The notes under the pieces: model-generated | Told to the model about the DNA's origin: nothing | Databases searched by the model: none | The model's input: the letters and a program-made list of their open reading frames with translations, nothing else | Part shown: in pieces, positions 1 through 10,793 of the stretch | How the letters are laid out: each line of letters starts with the position of its first letter | Position numbering within the stretch: the first letter of the stretch is position 1 | Translations under genes and position numbers: made by a program | Assembly: GCA_027579435.1 (NCBI GenBank) | Contig: JANBPK010001101.1 | Coordinates: 1 to 41,796 of the forward strand | Source: Candolleomyces eurysporus | Lineage: Eukaryota; Basidiomycota; Agaricomycetes; Agaricales; Psathyrellaceae | Direction: 5' to 3' | DNA: 41,796 nucleotides

Positions 1-311
1 AGCTGGCGATTTGGTGAGGATCCGGTGTAGTATGTCCCATTATGTCATTCTGGGCGACCCCATCTGATTTCTGATTCCAGGACAAAACCATTGAATGACA
101 TGCAGGTTCATATGCATGCCCTTCAAAAATTATCAGTTGGCAATTGAGCCACTGTGCAGATTTGACACAAATCAAACAACCTCTTCAACATCACAGAAGA
201 AGAGGTTAAGGTTTTGATGTTGAGAAATGTTGTGATTTGAGATTGACTACAAGTTCAAAAAAAACAAAACCAAATAGCTATTTTAAGTAGGGTGGGGGGA
301 AAGCACAGAAC
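1..311. other. 3' flank of the NACHT-WD40 locus, no gene seen
   Basis: AT-rich flank downstream of the WD40 tail of the minus-strand NACHT gene. No open frame with protein-like composition and no repeat structure is visible. It presumably holds the 3' end of that locus, but no clear polyadenylation signal could be picked out. Confidence 0.4.
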
Positions 312-982
312 TTAATCAACAGAAAAATAAGAAATATCAAAGACACAAATTTGTCCATTAGAAAGACCAACTACAACTAAAGAAAATTGGGAATTGAAAG
401 AAAGAGATGTGACATTCCAGTATGGAGGAACCAAGAAACATGGTGTGGTGGACAATTCCACAAAAGGATTGCCAAATAAAACAGAGTATAATCCAGGAGG
501 AGCAGAGGAATCCATGTGGTATATGTAAAAATGTGAGGATGTTTTGAAGTTTACACCAAGAGGAGAATTGTACTGCAGAGCTGCCAGAAGGGCATGTGAC
601 TGGCTGTCCCACAGGCACACCATGTTGTTTGAAGATGCAGAAGCCAGCCTGTGTCCATCAGGTGAAAAGGCAACATGCTTTACTGCAGAAGAATGTCCTT
701 CCAGAGTTGCAAGAGCAGCCCCCTGTCTGGCTGTCCCACAGGCACACTGTGTTGTCCTCAGATGCAGAGGCCAGCCTCTGTCCATTGGGTGAAAAGGCAA
801 CATGCCATACTGTTTTAGAATGTCCTTCCAGAGTTGACAAGAGCAGCCCCTATCTGGCTGTCCCACAGGCGCACTGTGTTGTCATGAGATGCAGAGGCCA
901 GCCTCTGTCCATTGGGAGAAGTTGTGACACATGTCACTGCTTCTTGATGGCCATGTAAAACCGCAAGTTCTAGTGGCCATGA
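312..982 (-). pseudogene. Decayed WD40-repeat tail of the NACHT gene
   Basis: Directly downstream of the TAG that ends the NACHT frame, the same frame continues into a WD40 repeat (about 967-851: GH dipeptide, [11 protein letters not shown] core, VRLWD end). A second repeat lies in another frame (about 840-720) and a third in yet another (about 715-597), followed by a longer C-terminal segment with one more weak WD-like unit, to the stop at 312. The three repeats are almost identical in nucleotide sequence with a period of about 126 nt. The frame changes are single extra bases near 836 (an extra T after CTTG) and near 715 (G5 where the sister copy has G4). In fungal NWD proteins this array is the ligand-sensing region and evolves by repeat shuffling. 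Either it is a pseudogenised tail, or it contains one nonsense codon plus assembly errors. Confidence 0.75.
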
Positions 983-3562
983 CTAAGCCTTGCCAGTTAT
1001 GGATTTTGCCCCTTGAATAGTATTTGCATGCAACTTATATATCCTTGATAATTCAGGTGCAAATGGGATGCATGACCAAAACAGGTGCAGTGGTGACCAT
1101 TTGATGATATTGGCATTGAGCAAGATAAATCTTTGGCCATCTTCAAATGTTTTTTCAACCTCTTCTGTGTCATCTATTTCATTGCTTTTCTATGACAACA
1201 GTCAGCATTATTATCTAAAAATACCTTGAATTTACTTACCAAGGCAGTTAAAGCTGTCTGCATAGATGAGAATGCAGTATCCAATTGCCCCAAATATGCC
1301 AAAGCCTCAAACCAGTGCATTAAATGTACAGTAGCAAACTGTTGAAGCAGTTGCTTGGTTTGCTCATCAAAGAACTTGAGGTTGCTTCTCCCTAGATGTG
1401 CAGCCCAGTTACGCACTGCATAATTTAGCTCTTCAGTTAGCTTTGCTGTATTGAGTTCTGGCAGATTGGCAAGCTCCTTGTACTGATCTGTAATAGGCAC
1501 TTGGCAGATATTGAAACAAAGCTGTTCATTCATAGTCTTCAAGCAGCATTTAGCCAACTGCAGATGATGTTTTGACTCTTCAATCCAGAACTCCCTAGGA
1601 CAGATATCAGGATTTGTCACAAAGTCAGGAAATGACTTGTGGTGAATTTTGTATGTTGGATTGGGCCCATCATCAAAAGGGGCCAACACTGAGTGCATGT
1701 TGCTCAAAATTGCTTCCAAATTTGATGATTGTGGCCCCAGAAGCTTTTTGAGGGCTTTAATAGAAAGTGGATACTGCAGAATAATTGTAGCACCAACAGC
1801 AGTTTGAAACCTGGCCAGCCACAAGTTCCAATCTTCAGATGGCTTCAGAATGTTTCTAGGGGTGGCAATCTCTAGAACTTTCTGATAGAGCTCAACCATT
1901 CCTTGCTTTGGTTTCAAAGCCAAAATGCTAGTCAAGGTTGTTTCTGGACCCAGTCCCTGATGGCTTAATATAAGCTTTATAGCAGTAGAGGCAAAGATGA
2001 AGAGCCTGTTAGATAAACTAACAAGCTGTTCTTTCTGAGGCTTTTCAGGTGCCCAAGAGTTCCATTCAGTGCCCTTGAACACTTTTTGAATGTTTGAAGG
2101 GGACAGATGGTAGTCCAGGTATAACCGGATGTCTGAGTCCACAATCAATGCTTCAATTTCTTGAAGATGAAAGCATTTAGCCAATAGAGTGCTTTGATAT
2201 TCACCTCTGAGCCCCAGATCTGGCCGAGTGGTGAGAAACACTTTGACATTGGGCAATTGGGAAATAGAGGTTATGATGAGGGATAGAATATCTGACCCAT
2301 CTGGCTGTGCACACTCATCCAGAGCATCGAAGACAAACACAAGAGGTGTTGCTCTCTGTTCAAGCATGGCCTTGAGAGGCTCAGCCACAAGAGTAGAGAA
2401 CTGCTGTGCCATGACCTTGTATAGGGTATCAGGATGATCATCAATGGCAGTAGCAATAGCTCTCCCATAGGATGGATCACAGCAAGCAAGCTGATATGCA
2501 ATAGTATGCACAAAGCCTGCAGCATGCTGTCGATCAGCATGGTCCCGAGAGAAGAAGAAGGTAGCCCCAAGAGAGTTGATAGCAGCAGCACGCTGGGCCA
2601 CTGTCTTGGCCACAGTAGATTTCCCAATCCCAGCAATACCATCAAGTACATAGATGGGTTTCCTGGTTTCCTGTTCTTCCAAAGCAGTGTTGCTCACCCA
2701 GCGCCCAATGCCAGCCAGGAGCTTCACCCGGGTGCCTTCAAAGCATGGGTTGACCTTTGCAAGCTCGTATGAGTCATATGCTGCACCAGGAACATGCTTC
2801 AGTTTATCCAGGGTGGCAGACTGTCACAATTGATCATAATTGTCAATAAAAAACCAAAGGAAGGGTCTGCCAGAATACACACTTTAAAATGGTTGTCAAT
2901 AGTACCACACAGTTTCACCATCCACCCCCCTTGATCTTTGACTGTCTGGCGAATGTCACTCAGGATGAGAGCGCCTGCAATGAGGTTCTCAATCTACATC
3001 ATAACATCACCATTAGCTACCGCAAACTTAGAGTAGAAGTGCGCTTACCCAGAAACATTGCAAGATCTGATCCAATTTCTGGTTGGCTCCCTTTATGGCC
3101 CCAGACGTTATCCTCCACCATCACATATGCAGCCATTCCCGTCGAGTATTCCACCACAGTCGCCAGAAAGGTATTGTGTATTCCCCTAGCGTTAATCTCA
3201 GTCAGACATTCCCCGAGCTTGACACGAAATCAGACGTACTTGACGAGGCGGCCAATACTCTCTTTCAGCTCAGTCGACAGTAACCTCTCATCTTGCCCTT
3301 TAATCGCATTCACCATACTCTCGTTGAGGAGGTCGCAAAGCGCCTTCAATTCCTCCATTTCTTCTTTGTTCGATTTCGCTTGCTATGCGTCGTTAGCAAG
3401 GGATACGTGTTAAAAGACGAACGGACCTACCTCGAAGACGTCGATGATCTTCAAAAGACCCACAGCGGGGCCTTTGAACGGATCCGGGATGAACGGAACA
3501 GCGCCCGAAAGAGTCATCTTCAACATCACAAATTTGGCGCGGCGCTGATCACTGCAGGCCAT
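983..3562 (-). CDS. NACHT-domain NTPase, NLR-like (NWD family)
   Basis: Six exons in frame: 3562-3431, 3382-3240, 3185-3049, 2974-2883, 2820-1240, 1189-983, giving 763 aa. Introns are 48-62 nt with GT..AG ends, and phases agree at every junction. The N-terminus carries the PFIPDPFKGPAVGLLKIIDV motif that I associate with agaricomycete NACHT-WD40 proteins. The NACHT core follows: Walker A GIAGIGKST at about residues 229-237, Walker B VFVFDALDEC at about 328-338, and the VFLTTRPD sensor motif at about 362-369. The last exon matches the linker that normally leads into WD40 repeats, but a TAG at 983-985 ends it and the repeats downstream are out of frame. Such proteins are STAND switches linked to non-self recognition and regulated cell death in fungi; here that is family knowledge, not shown. 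The ATG at 3562 is the first in-frame Met of exon 1. Confidence 0.85.
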
Positions 3563-4369
3563 CGAAGATAAAGATTATGAACGTAGATAATTAGTTGTCT
3601 GCGATGATATATAATGATCATGGACGCCATCTTTGCCGTTATGAAGCGCCCTTGTCATCGCGTGTCACCGATTATCAGTGAATACCAGATGTGCCGGTCT
3701 GGTAGACATGACGCCCAAATTACTTAGATATGTGAGCGTAAAGGTAAAAAANGTGTCAATTCGAGAGGTGAGAGTATATATGCATAGATAATTGAATCCG
3801 CTTCAGATCAGTACGAGCGAAGAGGGTCGGATAAGGAAGTAGGAGGGTGGGGAGAAGACTAGGAAGGTCGGCAGCTGAGAGAGGGTTGGATGAAGTAATG
3901 GGAGGGTGGGGAGACGACCGGGAAAGTTAGCAGCCGAGAGAGGGTCGAGTAGGGGAATAGGAGGGNTGGGGAGACGACTAGGAGGTCGGCAGCCGAGAGA
4001 GGGTCAGATGAGGAGGACACTTTCGTAGGAAGGCGGGGAGACGACGATGAGGAAGGTGAGAGAGTGTCGGATGAAGGTAGGCAGTCGAGACGCGGTTGTT
4101 CACACCTTGGGGGTTAGTAGAAATACCTGTATCATCAGTATCAGACGAATCTTATCATAAATAGTTCAGAATGAATAGTAGTTCAAAACGAAACAAAATT
4201 CTTATTCTCAGAACCACAACACAAATTCGACTTCAAAAACCACGATTTCGGTGCGACGTGTCATCTTATAGCTCCATCGTCGCCTCCATGACTTATAACT
4301 AGTTATGCACTACGTTGAAAGTCAGTTCCAATATCTTTAGAGAATCGAGAGAACCGTACCTCGTTCCCT
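3563..4369. other. Intergenic region with minisatellite
   Basis: Upstream region of the NACHT gene. It holds a G-rich tandem repeat (3822-4060, listed separately) and an AT-rich stretch at about 4130-4320. Single ambiguous bases occur at 3752 and 3966. No gene is recognised. Confidence 0.5.
3822..4060. repeat. 59-bp tandem minisatellite, about four copies
   Basis: Units start at about 3822, 3881, 3940 and 3999, each beginning GAGGGTC/TGGAT and containing AGGAGGGTGGGGAGA and GTCGGCAGC-like blocks. The first three units are very similar and the fourth decays after about 30 bp. The strand is strongly purine-biased. The N at 3966 lies inside unit 3. Confidence 0.75.
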
Positions 4370-6690
4370 GACCGTTTTGATTCGCGTTCCCAGTGGCGAC
4401 GAGGAGGAGGATAACTGGAACGGCGGCCTGGGAGGGCGTAGAGGTCATGGTGGGGGGGGGCTTGTTGGGCCGCTTGCTGTTGGAGAGCTTGCGGTTGCGG
4501 CGCTTGCTGCTGGGGAACTTGCTGTTGCGGCGCTTGCTGTTGGAGGTGAGTATGAGTGCAGGCACCGTGGTGGAAGAACGACTGACCGTTCCGTCTGGCT
4601 CAGTATTGTCGAGAATCCGACAAATTCGGGGAGGGAGACATGCGCGATTGGTGGTCGAGTCGCCGTTTTGCTACGAAAGTTGAAATCAGGAGGTGAGCAG
4701 GGCTAAGGCAGGACAAAACAACTCACATTGTCGTTCATCTCAATGGACGCGATATGATTAAGAGGTGTCGAGTTGGTGGGTGTTAAGAGTTAGCTGTTGA
4801 CCGCGATGGAACCCATTCCCGGAAACATGTATTCATTTGCGCATGTTTGCTACCTTGCTCCCAAGCCACGACCGCGCGACCGCTGAACTCCGGCCACCCC
4901 ACCCCACCCCCTTCTCTGTCCTTCTCCTTGACCACCATGCATGATCGCAACTTCAGGTCGAGAGTCGATACCCGCTAGCAGAGCGGAGTTGGCGACGGAG
5001 TCAGCGCCCCACATGGTTTTCCAAGTCGCATAAACATCTCGAACCCCCAGGATTCGAGATGGACAATGTCTTCCTCGAGGGTCACAAGCTCCCCGTCGCC
5101 ATCGCACATGGGGAAGGGCGTATTTCGTTCCTGTTCTCCCAATCGAACAACGCCCCTCGAAAGGGAACTCGTCGCCCTTCGATACGTCGACTCGTAAGGC
5201 ACCCCAACAGAGGCGTACCCTCTCAACCCAAATACCGATCCAGGTGGTATTACGAGAGTGCAGACGCCTGACAGGAGGGTGCTGGCTTTGATGCCGCATC
5301 CAGAGGTGGTAGTGCTTGGGGCGAATAGTTGGCACCCTCTCTCTACACATCCCACTTGACCTCCTCACCTTACTCTGTCTCTATCTCTCGGGCAACTGCT
5401 GGAGCGGAACGTGCTGTATAGTATTGGTGGGCGCTTTTGATGCAAGTACGGATGCACTGGGAACACCGAGACCCCGAACACGAGGAGCACGACCCACTCG
5501 AGTAATAGTATCCTTCCCCTCCTCGTAATTCGACGACCCTGACGCACTCTTCCTTTTCCTCGTCCTCGTCATCGTATGCTGCAGAACCGACAGCGCCAGT
5601 CGGAGGTCTCCCTCGTCCATGCAGCGTTCTCCCCTCTCTGCTCGGTAGGGGAAGGGCGTAGCCGGAGGCAGATCTTGGTGGTTGTACTCGGAAAGGTGCG
5701 AAGGCGGTTTCGATGGGGTCCCAACAACTTCATTTCGTCGAACTCTCTATCCTCGTCCTCACCCTACTCAGAGGGCGTCGGTAAGCCATCGCTAACCAAG
5801 GAAGTCGCGGCCCTACTAGACCCATGTCGTCCCCGATGGTGATGATTGGGGTGGTCGCTTGAGGGCGGCACCGTTTGAAGCAGTCGTGCTACATCTGGGA
5901 TTGGGATGCAATGTTGGGTGCCACTTGATGACAGGGAGGATGGGCTCCGTGCTCGACCTTGACCTCTGATGAAGTTTCTCTTGCGAGTCCGATCGTGCGC
6001 TTCCACTTCCATTTATAAAATGGCGGAGGGCCATACCTCAAACGACCCGATAAGGGGAAGCAGGGGATGGACGTCTCGTCTCCATGCTCGAGTCCCATTC
6101 TCGTCTTGCACAATGTTTTCTTCCTCGTCCTGATTTTCTACGCCAATGTCGAGCTGACTGACTTGAGGGCAGGGTAGTTGCGTGAAAACTGTGGGCATTT
6201 GGAACAGAACAAGGTTATTTCTTATCGCCCTCGGTCCTGACCGCTGGCGAATGAACACCCAATTACTGGAATTGGGGGGGTGGAGGGGACTTGGAGACAT
6301 CAGGAGGAACCTCATCGTCGCCCTCTTGACCAGCGCCGATAACTTGTTCACGTTCTTAAATCCGGGACGTGACGCATATCATTGTTTTCCATGCATTGGC
6401 CTTCTATGGCGCCATAATGCCTGTTTGGGCCTCCTCAGGCAGATGGGAGATAGTGGGTGGAACAACCCGTATGCGCAGGAGTGGGAGAAGACAGGGGTGG
6501 ATGAGGGGGTCGTGCGTTGGCTTTGAAGCATGTGAGCAGGCGGCAGCTTGGACCTGTTTAGAGAGCTCGGCCATCGAACCCTGCACCGTCTGGTGGTGAT
6601 GGGTGCTTGACAGAGATCGGAGCCAAACTTCCCCTCCGTTCTCTTCTATTTTCGACAATTTCTCGGCTTGAGAGCGGTGAGGCACGACAC
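4370..6690 (-). pseudogene. Decayed or mis-sequenced Q/S/P-rich coding region
   Basis: Several minus-strand stretches read like protein but do not join cleanly: 6404-6685 (contains HHHQTVQGSMAELSKQ), 6060-6351 (ends IGSFE before a possible GT donor), 5781-5990 (Ser/His-rich), 5393-5690 (Pro- and Arg-rich, contains LRLALSVLQHTMTRTRKRK), part of 4975-5355, and a glutamine-rich segment at 4377-4560. Frame changes between neighbouring pieces have no splice sites at the right places. The composition (Q-rich, S/T/P-rich, basic patches) is that of a transcription-regulator tail. No DNA-binding domain was recognised. It could be a real gene with several sequence errors or a pseudogene, and the exact ends are uncertain. 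Confidence 0.4.
4471..4546 (-). repeat. 30-bp tandem repeat encoding a Q-rich tract
   Basis: Units start at 4471, 4501 and 4531 (the last partial), each beginning CGCTTGCTGYTGG. On the minus strand they read as QQQ-A/V-P units (for example QQQAPQQQVPQQQAPQ), giving a low-complexity glutamine tract inside the decayed coding region. Confidence 0.7.
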
Positions 6691-8389
6691 TTGGCTTTCA
6701 AGTATTTTCGCAAGGCATTTGTGAAAGGGAGGGGCAGGAGGAGGAGGGGAGTAACGGAGGAATGCGAGGCCGTCAAGATCCATGACGACCCGATCTTAAC
6801 ATCGACGGCCAGAATCGTGGGCAAGGAGGACACGGAAAGTAGGGTGCATCCTCTACACTTGGGTTCCAAACGATTTGTATACCGAAGGATCGTTTCCGCA
6901 GAAGCGGATGAAATTTTAATGTGCACGGACGAGCCTGAGAATACCATCTTGAGTCAATGTTTGCAAGAACAAGGTAGGACCCCTACCGAATATTGTGCAA
7001 TGGGAAAGCAAATGATCGCTTCATTCAAACAATTTCGATTATCCTTGGTCTCGCCTAGTGAAAGAAAGAGCGCCAAAAGGTAACTTCGTGGAGGGCAAGC
7101 AGATATCCAACGCCCCGTGCTGTATAAATAATTGTGAGCGAATTTTTTTTTNGCGAGAGCGAGAGGAATGAACATTACTGATTACTGCGCGATGCAGGCT
7201 CCTCAGAAATAATCATTCGGAATTTGATTCTCCCTAGCCTGTCGGCGGAAGAAAGACCGCAGATGAACAGAGGTTTCTGGGGCTGGAGGCGCGGCGAATA
7301 TATGTCCAGGTCTGTAGAATTTATTGTGAGCGAGAATTTGCGAGAACGAGAGCAATAAACCTTGCCTATTGCCGCAAGATATAGGCCCCCCAAAAAATGA
7401 TCATTTCATTCATGCCAGTATTGTTGATTGTCCCTAGCCTAGCCAGTGTGAGAAAGACCTATGGGGATCAGAGTCGTGGCAAGCAGATATCCAGACCTGC
7501 GTAGTTCGTTCCGAGGATTGCGTAGGGGTATGGGTCCAGCTGAGCAAGGGATAGTCCAAAAGGGTTGTGAAAATTTCAACCAAACTAGAGAAGGCGCACA
7601 TTGACACCTGGCCTGTGAACAAGGCAAGCAGATAAGCAAGCAGGTAGAGAGCATGGGGAAACGAATTCTTTGCATATTCACGACCTCCTCCAAGCGCAAA
7701 AGTTGAGCCCATTCCGCAGGGTACCGCCAAGATTGGTCTGTGACAGCTTCATGCAGGGACTGGGGCCCAACCCCGCTAGATGGAACTGTGGGATGCTTGC
7801 AAAAAGTATTCTCCATTCTCCGGCCAAGGTGACAGGAATGAGCAATGGTCTGCTACAGAAGACTGGATAGGGCTTGTGAAGAGACAGATGCTATCGATGA
7901 AAAGCATGGATGGAAGTGCAGCGCTCATGATCAGGAGGTTGAGGGTGTGGGGATATGCGGAATTTCTTGTGGTTGGTCTGTGCTGAGTCATCCCCAGTAT
8001 CACCGGTTCGATTTCTTCAGTAATCAAAGGCGCTCAACCATTGTTGGAGCAATTCAAAATTTATTTGCGAATAGCATGAGGACGACATATTTACATGGGA
8101 GTAGACTACATATACGTGTACTTGCAAAAACACTACGACATATAGGGTGTGTGCTGATAAGTCCGTGGTGATGAGAGAGAGACGGGAACGAGCGTCGTGA
8201 TATGAAAAACAGAATCAAGAAAGCAGTCAAGGGACCGAGAGATGAACTAGATGCGACGAGAATACACGAAAATGTATCTCTACTAGGAGAGAGTCAATGG
8301 ACATGTGGAATGTAGGAGAACAAGAAAGGAAACACAAGAAGAGCCCAAGATACCCAAGCCCTGAAGCTACCAACCTTTTCACGGCGTCA
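6691..8389. other. Gene-poor spacer
   Basis: No convincing gene. A 158-codon plus-strand frame (6607-7083) overlaps protein-like minus-strand sequence and lacks recognisable features, so it is not called. The region holds a degenerate repeat (7096-7510) and an N at 7152 after a T run. The part from 8030 to 8389 is presumably the 3' flank of the next minus-strand gene. Confidence 0.4.
7096..7510. repeat. Degenerate tandem repeat, unit about 195 bp
   Basis: Landmarks recur in the same order. A GCAAGCAGATATCCA-like word appears at about 7096, 7290 (diverged) and 7480. TTGTGAGCGA appears at about 7130 and 7323. ATCATT..., then CCCTAGCCT, then GAAAGACC appear at about 7210-7255 and 7397-7460. Two diverged copies plus the start of a third are seen. 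Confidence 0.55.
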
Positions 8390-9601
8390 TCAGCCCTGGG
8401 CTGGCCCGTTTCGCGGCTGGCACAACGGACAATGGCAGGGGCGTTGAGAAATAGCAACCATCGTGGCATGATGCATGAACATCTGCGTCTGCAAGTTCTG
8501 CAGGCTTATCCATTGAATTTGGAGCAGGAGTTGTTGGGGGCATTGAGACAAGGAAGGGAACATCATCGGCTGCTGGGGAAACTGGACAGGGGCGTTTGGC
8601 ATACCATTGAACAAAAAGGGCGGAACCATCGTTGCTGGAGCTGGAGCAAACGGGGTGAAAGGGAGAGGATTGGGGTTTGAGGCGCCAAGGCTCGCAGAGG
8701 AGGATGCAGGTGCAGTGGAAGGTCCCTCTGGTGGTGATAGAACCACCGGACGCCTTTTCTCGAATAAGTAGGGTTGCGGGCGGGGACGAACAACTCCAGG
8801 TGAGCTGGTTGAGACACGAGAAGGAAGTGTGCTGCTGCTCTCAGCAGTCTCGTCGCCGTCGCCGTCAATCGTGAAAGTCCTGGGAGGCATGTCAGTGGGC
8901 GCAGATGTGCGCCTTTTGCCGCGTTGGCCAAATCCCCGGAATGCCTCCCCAACCCTCTCAAAGCTTGGGAAACGCTGGATGATAGCCTGTCAGAGAACAT
9001 CTTTGAAAAGAAGGAATATTGGTACTTACAGGAGTGCTCCCCCCNGGTCGCGGATTCGCCCTGAGGAAAATCAAGTGAAGATCGGGAAGGCGCGACGAAA
9101 GGGGCCTGTGGGAGAGGAGACGTAGATGCGACGCGTCCCGCCTCCGCATGGAGGTCACGCCTCAAAGGTTCGAGTCTCGACGGAGAGCGAGAACTGCTGG
9201 ACGGTAAAGGGGCTTCACGCTCCTCGGCGCGCGGATAGTCCTCGGCGTGTTGATTCTCGAAGGACCGTGGGTCCACCTCTGCGTAACAAGGAGGCGTAGA
9301 TATGGTCGGAGACGTCGCGTCTTCAGGGTCTACACTCGTCCTTCCTCGTTGCACCAAGTTATCAACAAGTTCATTCGCGTTGGAGGCAAGGGTCGACGCA
9401 TATGACCGGGCTTGATTGAGGTCAGAAACCTCTGGATCGGCCCGAAGCTGTTGAATGTTCTGGATCGTCGTGAGTACGGAACTTCATTCAACGTAGAGTT
9501 GAAGCTATACGCACGATGAAGGTACGGAAAGGTTGGCCTTCTTCCACGATAGGTAGCGACGGCTGCTGTGCGACCGATTTACGGTTAGAGGGCGAAGACA
9601 T
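8390..9601 (-). CDS. Uncharacterised disordered protein, about 370 aa
   Basis: Three exons: 9601-9515, 9459-9030 and 8986-8390, with introns of 55 and 43 nt. The N at 9045 adds a base: exon 2 is 430 nt with it and 429 nt without it, and only the shorter form joins exon 3 in phase, so the N is probably a spurious call. The product starts MSSPSNRKSVAQQ, has a Ser/Pro/Arg-rich middle, a short basic segment near the exon 2/3 joint (QRFPSFERVGEAFRGFG) and a Pro/Phe-rich C-terminus with a CxxC-like CHCPLC motif just before the stop. No known domain is recognised. It is divergently placed to the gene starting at 9921 and shares a 319-bp intergenic region with it. Confidence 0.7.
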
Positions 9602-9622
9602 AAATAAAATAAATAAATAAAA
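9601..9622. repeat. (TAAA)n-like simple repeat
   Basis: An A/T run built of TAAA and TAA units immediately upstream of the minus-strand start at 9601. It may lie in the 5' leader or promoter of that gene. Confidence 0.6.
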
Positions 9623-9920
9623 GGCCGTAGAAGAGGTGTATTACGGTTGAAGAGGAAAAGTAAAGAAGGTGAAAGAAGAAAGAAGAACGAGAAGGGAGCT
9701 CATCGTATGCGTCGCCTTTTAAGAGGCAGCGCATGACGCTATTCACTTGTTACGAACATTCAGTGCGCCAAGTGTCAACTAGACCTAAATGGTGAATTGG
9801 AAATAACCAATTTTTGCTACCTCCATTCAGTGCAGTGCGGCGGCTGGCTCCGAACCCTTTATTTGCCACGGTGGTTCCTTCAGCCTTGTATTGAACACTA
9901 CCACTCTTCCAACCACCATC

Positions 9921-10497
9921 ATGTCCGAGTCCGACTCCAACTCCCACGAATATTCTATTTCCATGTCCTCTAAGGCCAATGGAAAGCGCAAGGTGCAAGA
10001 CGTACGCATTATCTCGTCTCAGTGGGCTCAGCCACTCAACCTTTCCAAACAGGACTCGCCTGTCGTTAATGGGCCTGCGTCGTCCAAGTCCCTTCGTTGG
10101 TGGGAGGGCGTCGATTATAGTCAAGTCGTTCGAGCTGTAGTTGAAGATTACGCCCACAACTGCCAGCTCCTCTCCCACCTTGAGCATGAGATATACCAAA
10201 TGGACAAGAAGCGACAGTCGCTGGACAGCCAGCGAAGGTCGCTGGATAGCGAGCTACAGTCGCTGGATCACGAGCTACATTTACTGGATCGCAACCTGTT
10301 GCAGAAACAGGAAGATCGACGGACTCTCTTCGACCGATATTACATGGCATCAGGCGAGCTAGCAGAGGTCACCAAATACTACACGCGCATCCAACACGAT
10401 TCCGCAGTTCAGTTCCTGCAGCAGGCTGTCAGGGGTAGTAAGTCTACTCATTTTTCTGTATCTACCATCAATAACTTGCCCAGTTACGGTCATCTGA
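9921..10497 (+). CDS. Short coiled-coil protein, 175 aa
   Basis: Starts at the first ATG of the frame (MSESDSNSHEYS). Read without splicing, the frame runs on to 10640 into hydrophobic, unlikely sequence. A GT..AG intron at 10435-10483 gives a stop four codons later, so 9921-10434 plus 10484-10497 is preferred. The N-terminal half is polar with a KANGKRKV basic patch. A WWEGVDYSQVVRAVVEDY segment is followed by a coiled coil made of four 7-residue repeats (10215-10298). The final part is charged and helical. No enzymatic domain is seen. It could be a structural or transcription-associated factor, but its function is unknown. Confidence 0.65.
10215..10298 (+). repeat. Four 21-bp repeats encoding coiled-coil heptads
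   Basis: Four consecutive 21-nt units (starts 10215, 10236, 10257, 10278) encode QSLDSQR, RSLDSEL, QSLDHEL and HLLDRNL. The repeat length equals one heptad, so duplication or loss of a unit keeps both the frame and the coiled-coil register. Confidence 0.8.
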
Positions 10498-10793
10498 AGG
10501 AAATCTCGCAGAGCCCCAGTTGCTCATCGTTCGCAACGGCGCTATTCTTTTCTTTCTTGTTAGGAGTTCCCGTTTTTATACTACCTCTCATATATATATC
10601 GGACATTTGCTTCTTGTTGTACGTTCGGCCGAAATATTGACACGTTTATTTGTGGTAATGAGTGTCTGTGAGTACATGCATATGCAAGTTCCAAGATGGA
10701 GATGAGCTACTGCGGGCAAGAACCCGGTACGAGAGCCAGAGAAATGGTATGTACATGTTCAAGATATGCAGACGCAGACGCGGGCTAATGATT

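Noticed and set aside
4370..6690. Heat-shock factor as identity of the decayed Q-rich gene
   Set aside because: Tail composition is compatible, but no HSF DNA-binding domain is visible upstream.
6607..7083. 158-codon plus-strand frame
   Set aside because: No domain, unlikely composition, and overlaps minus-strand protein-like sequence.
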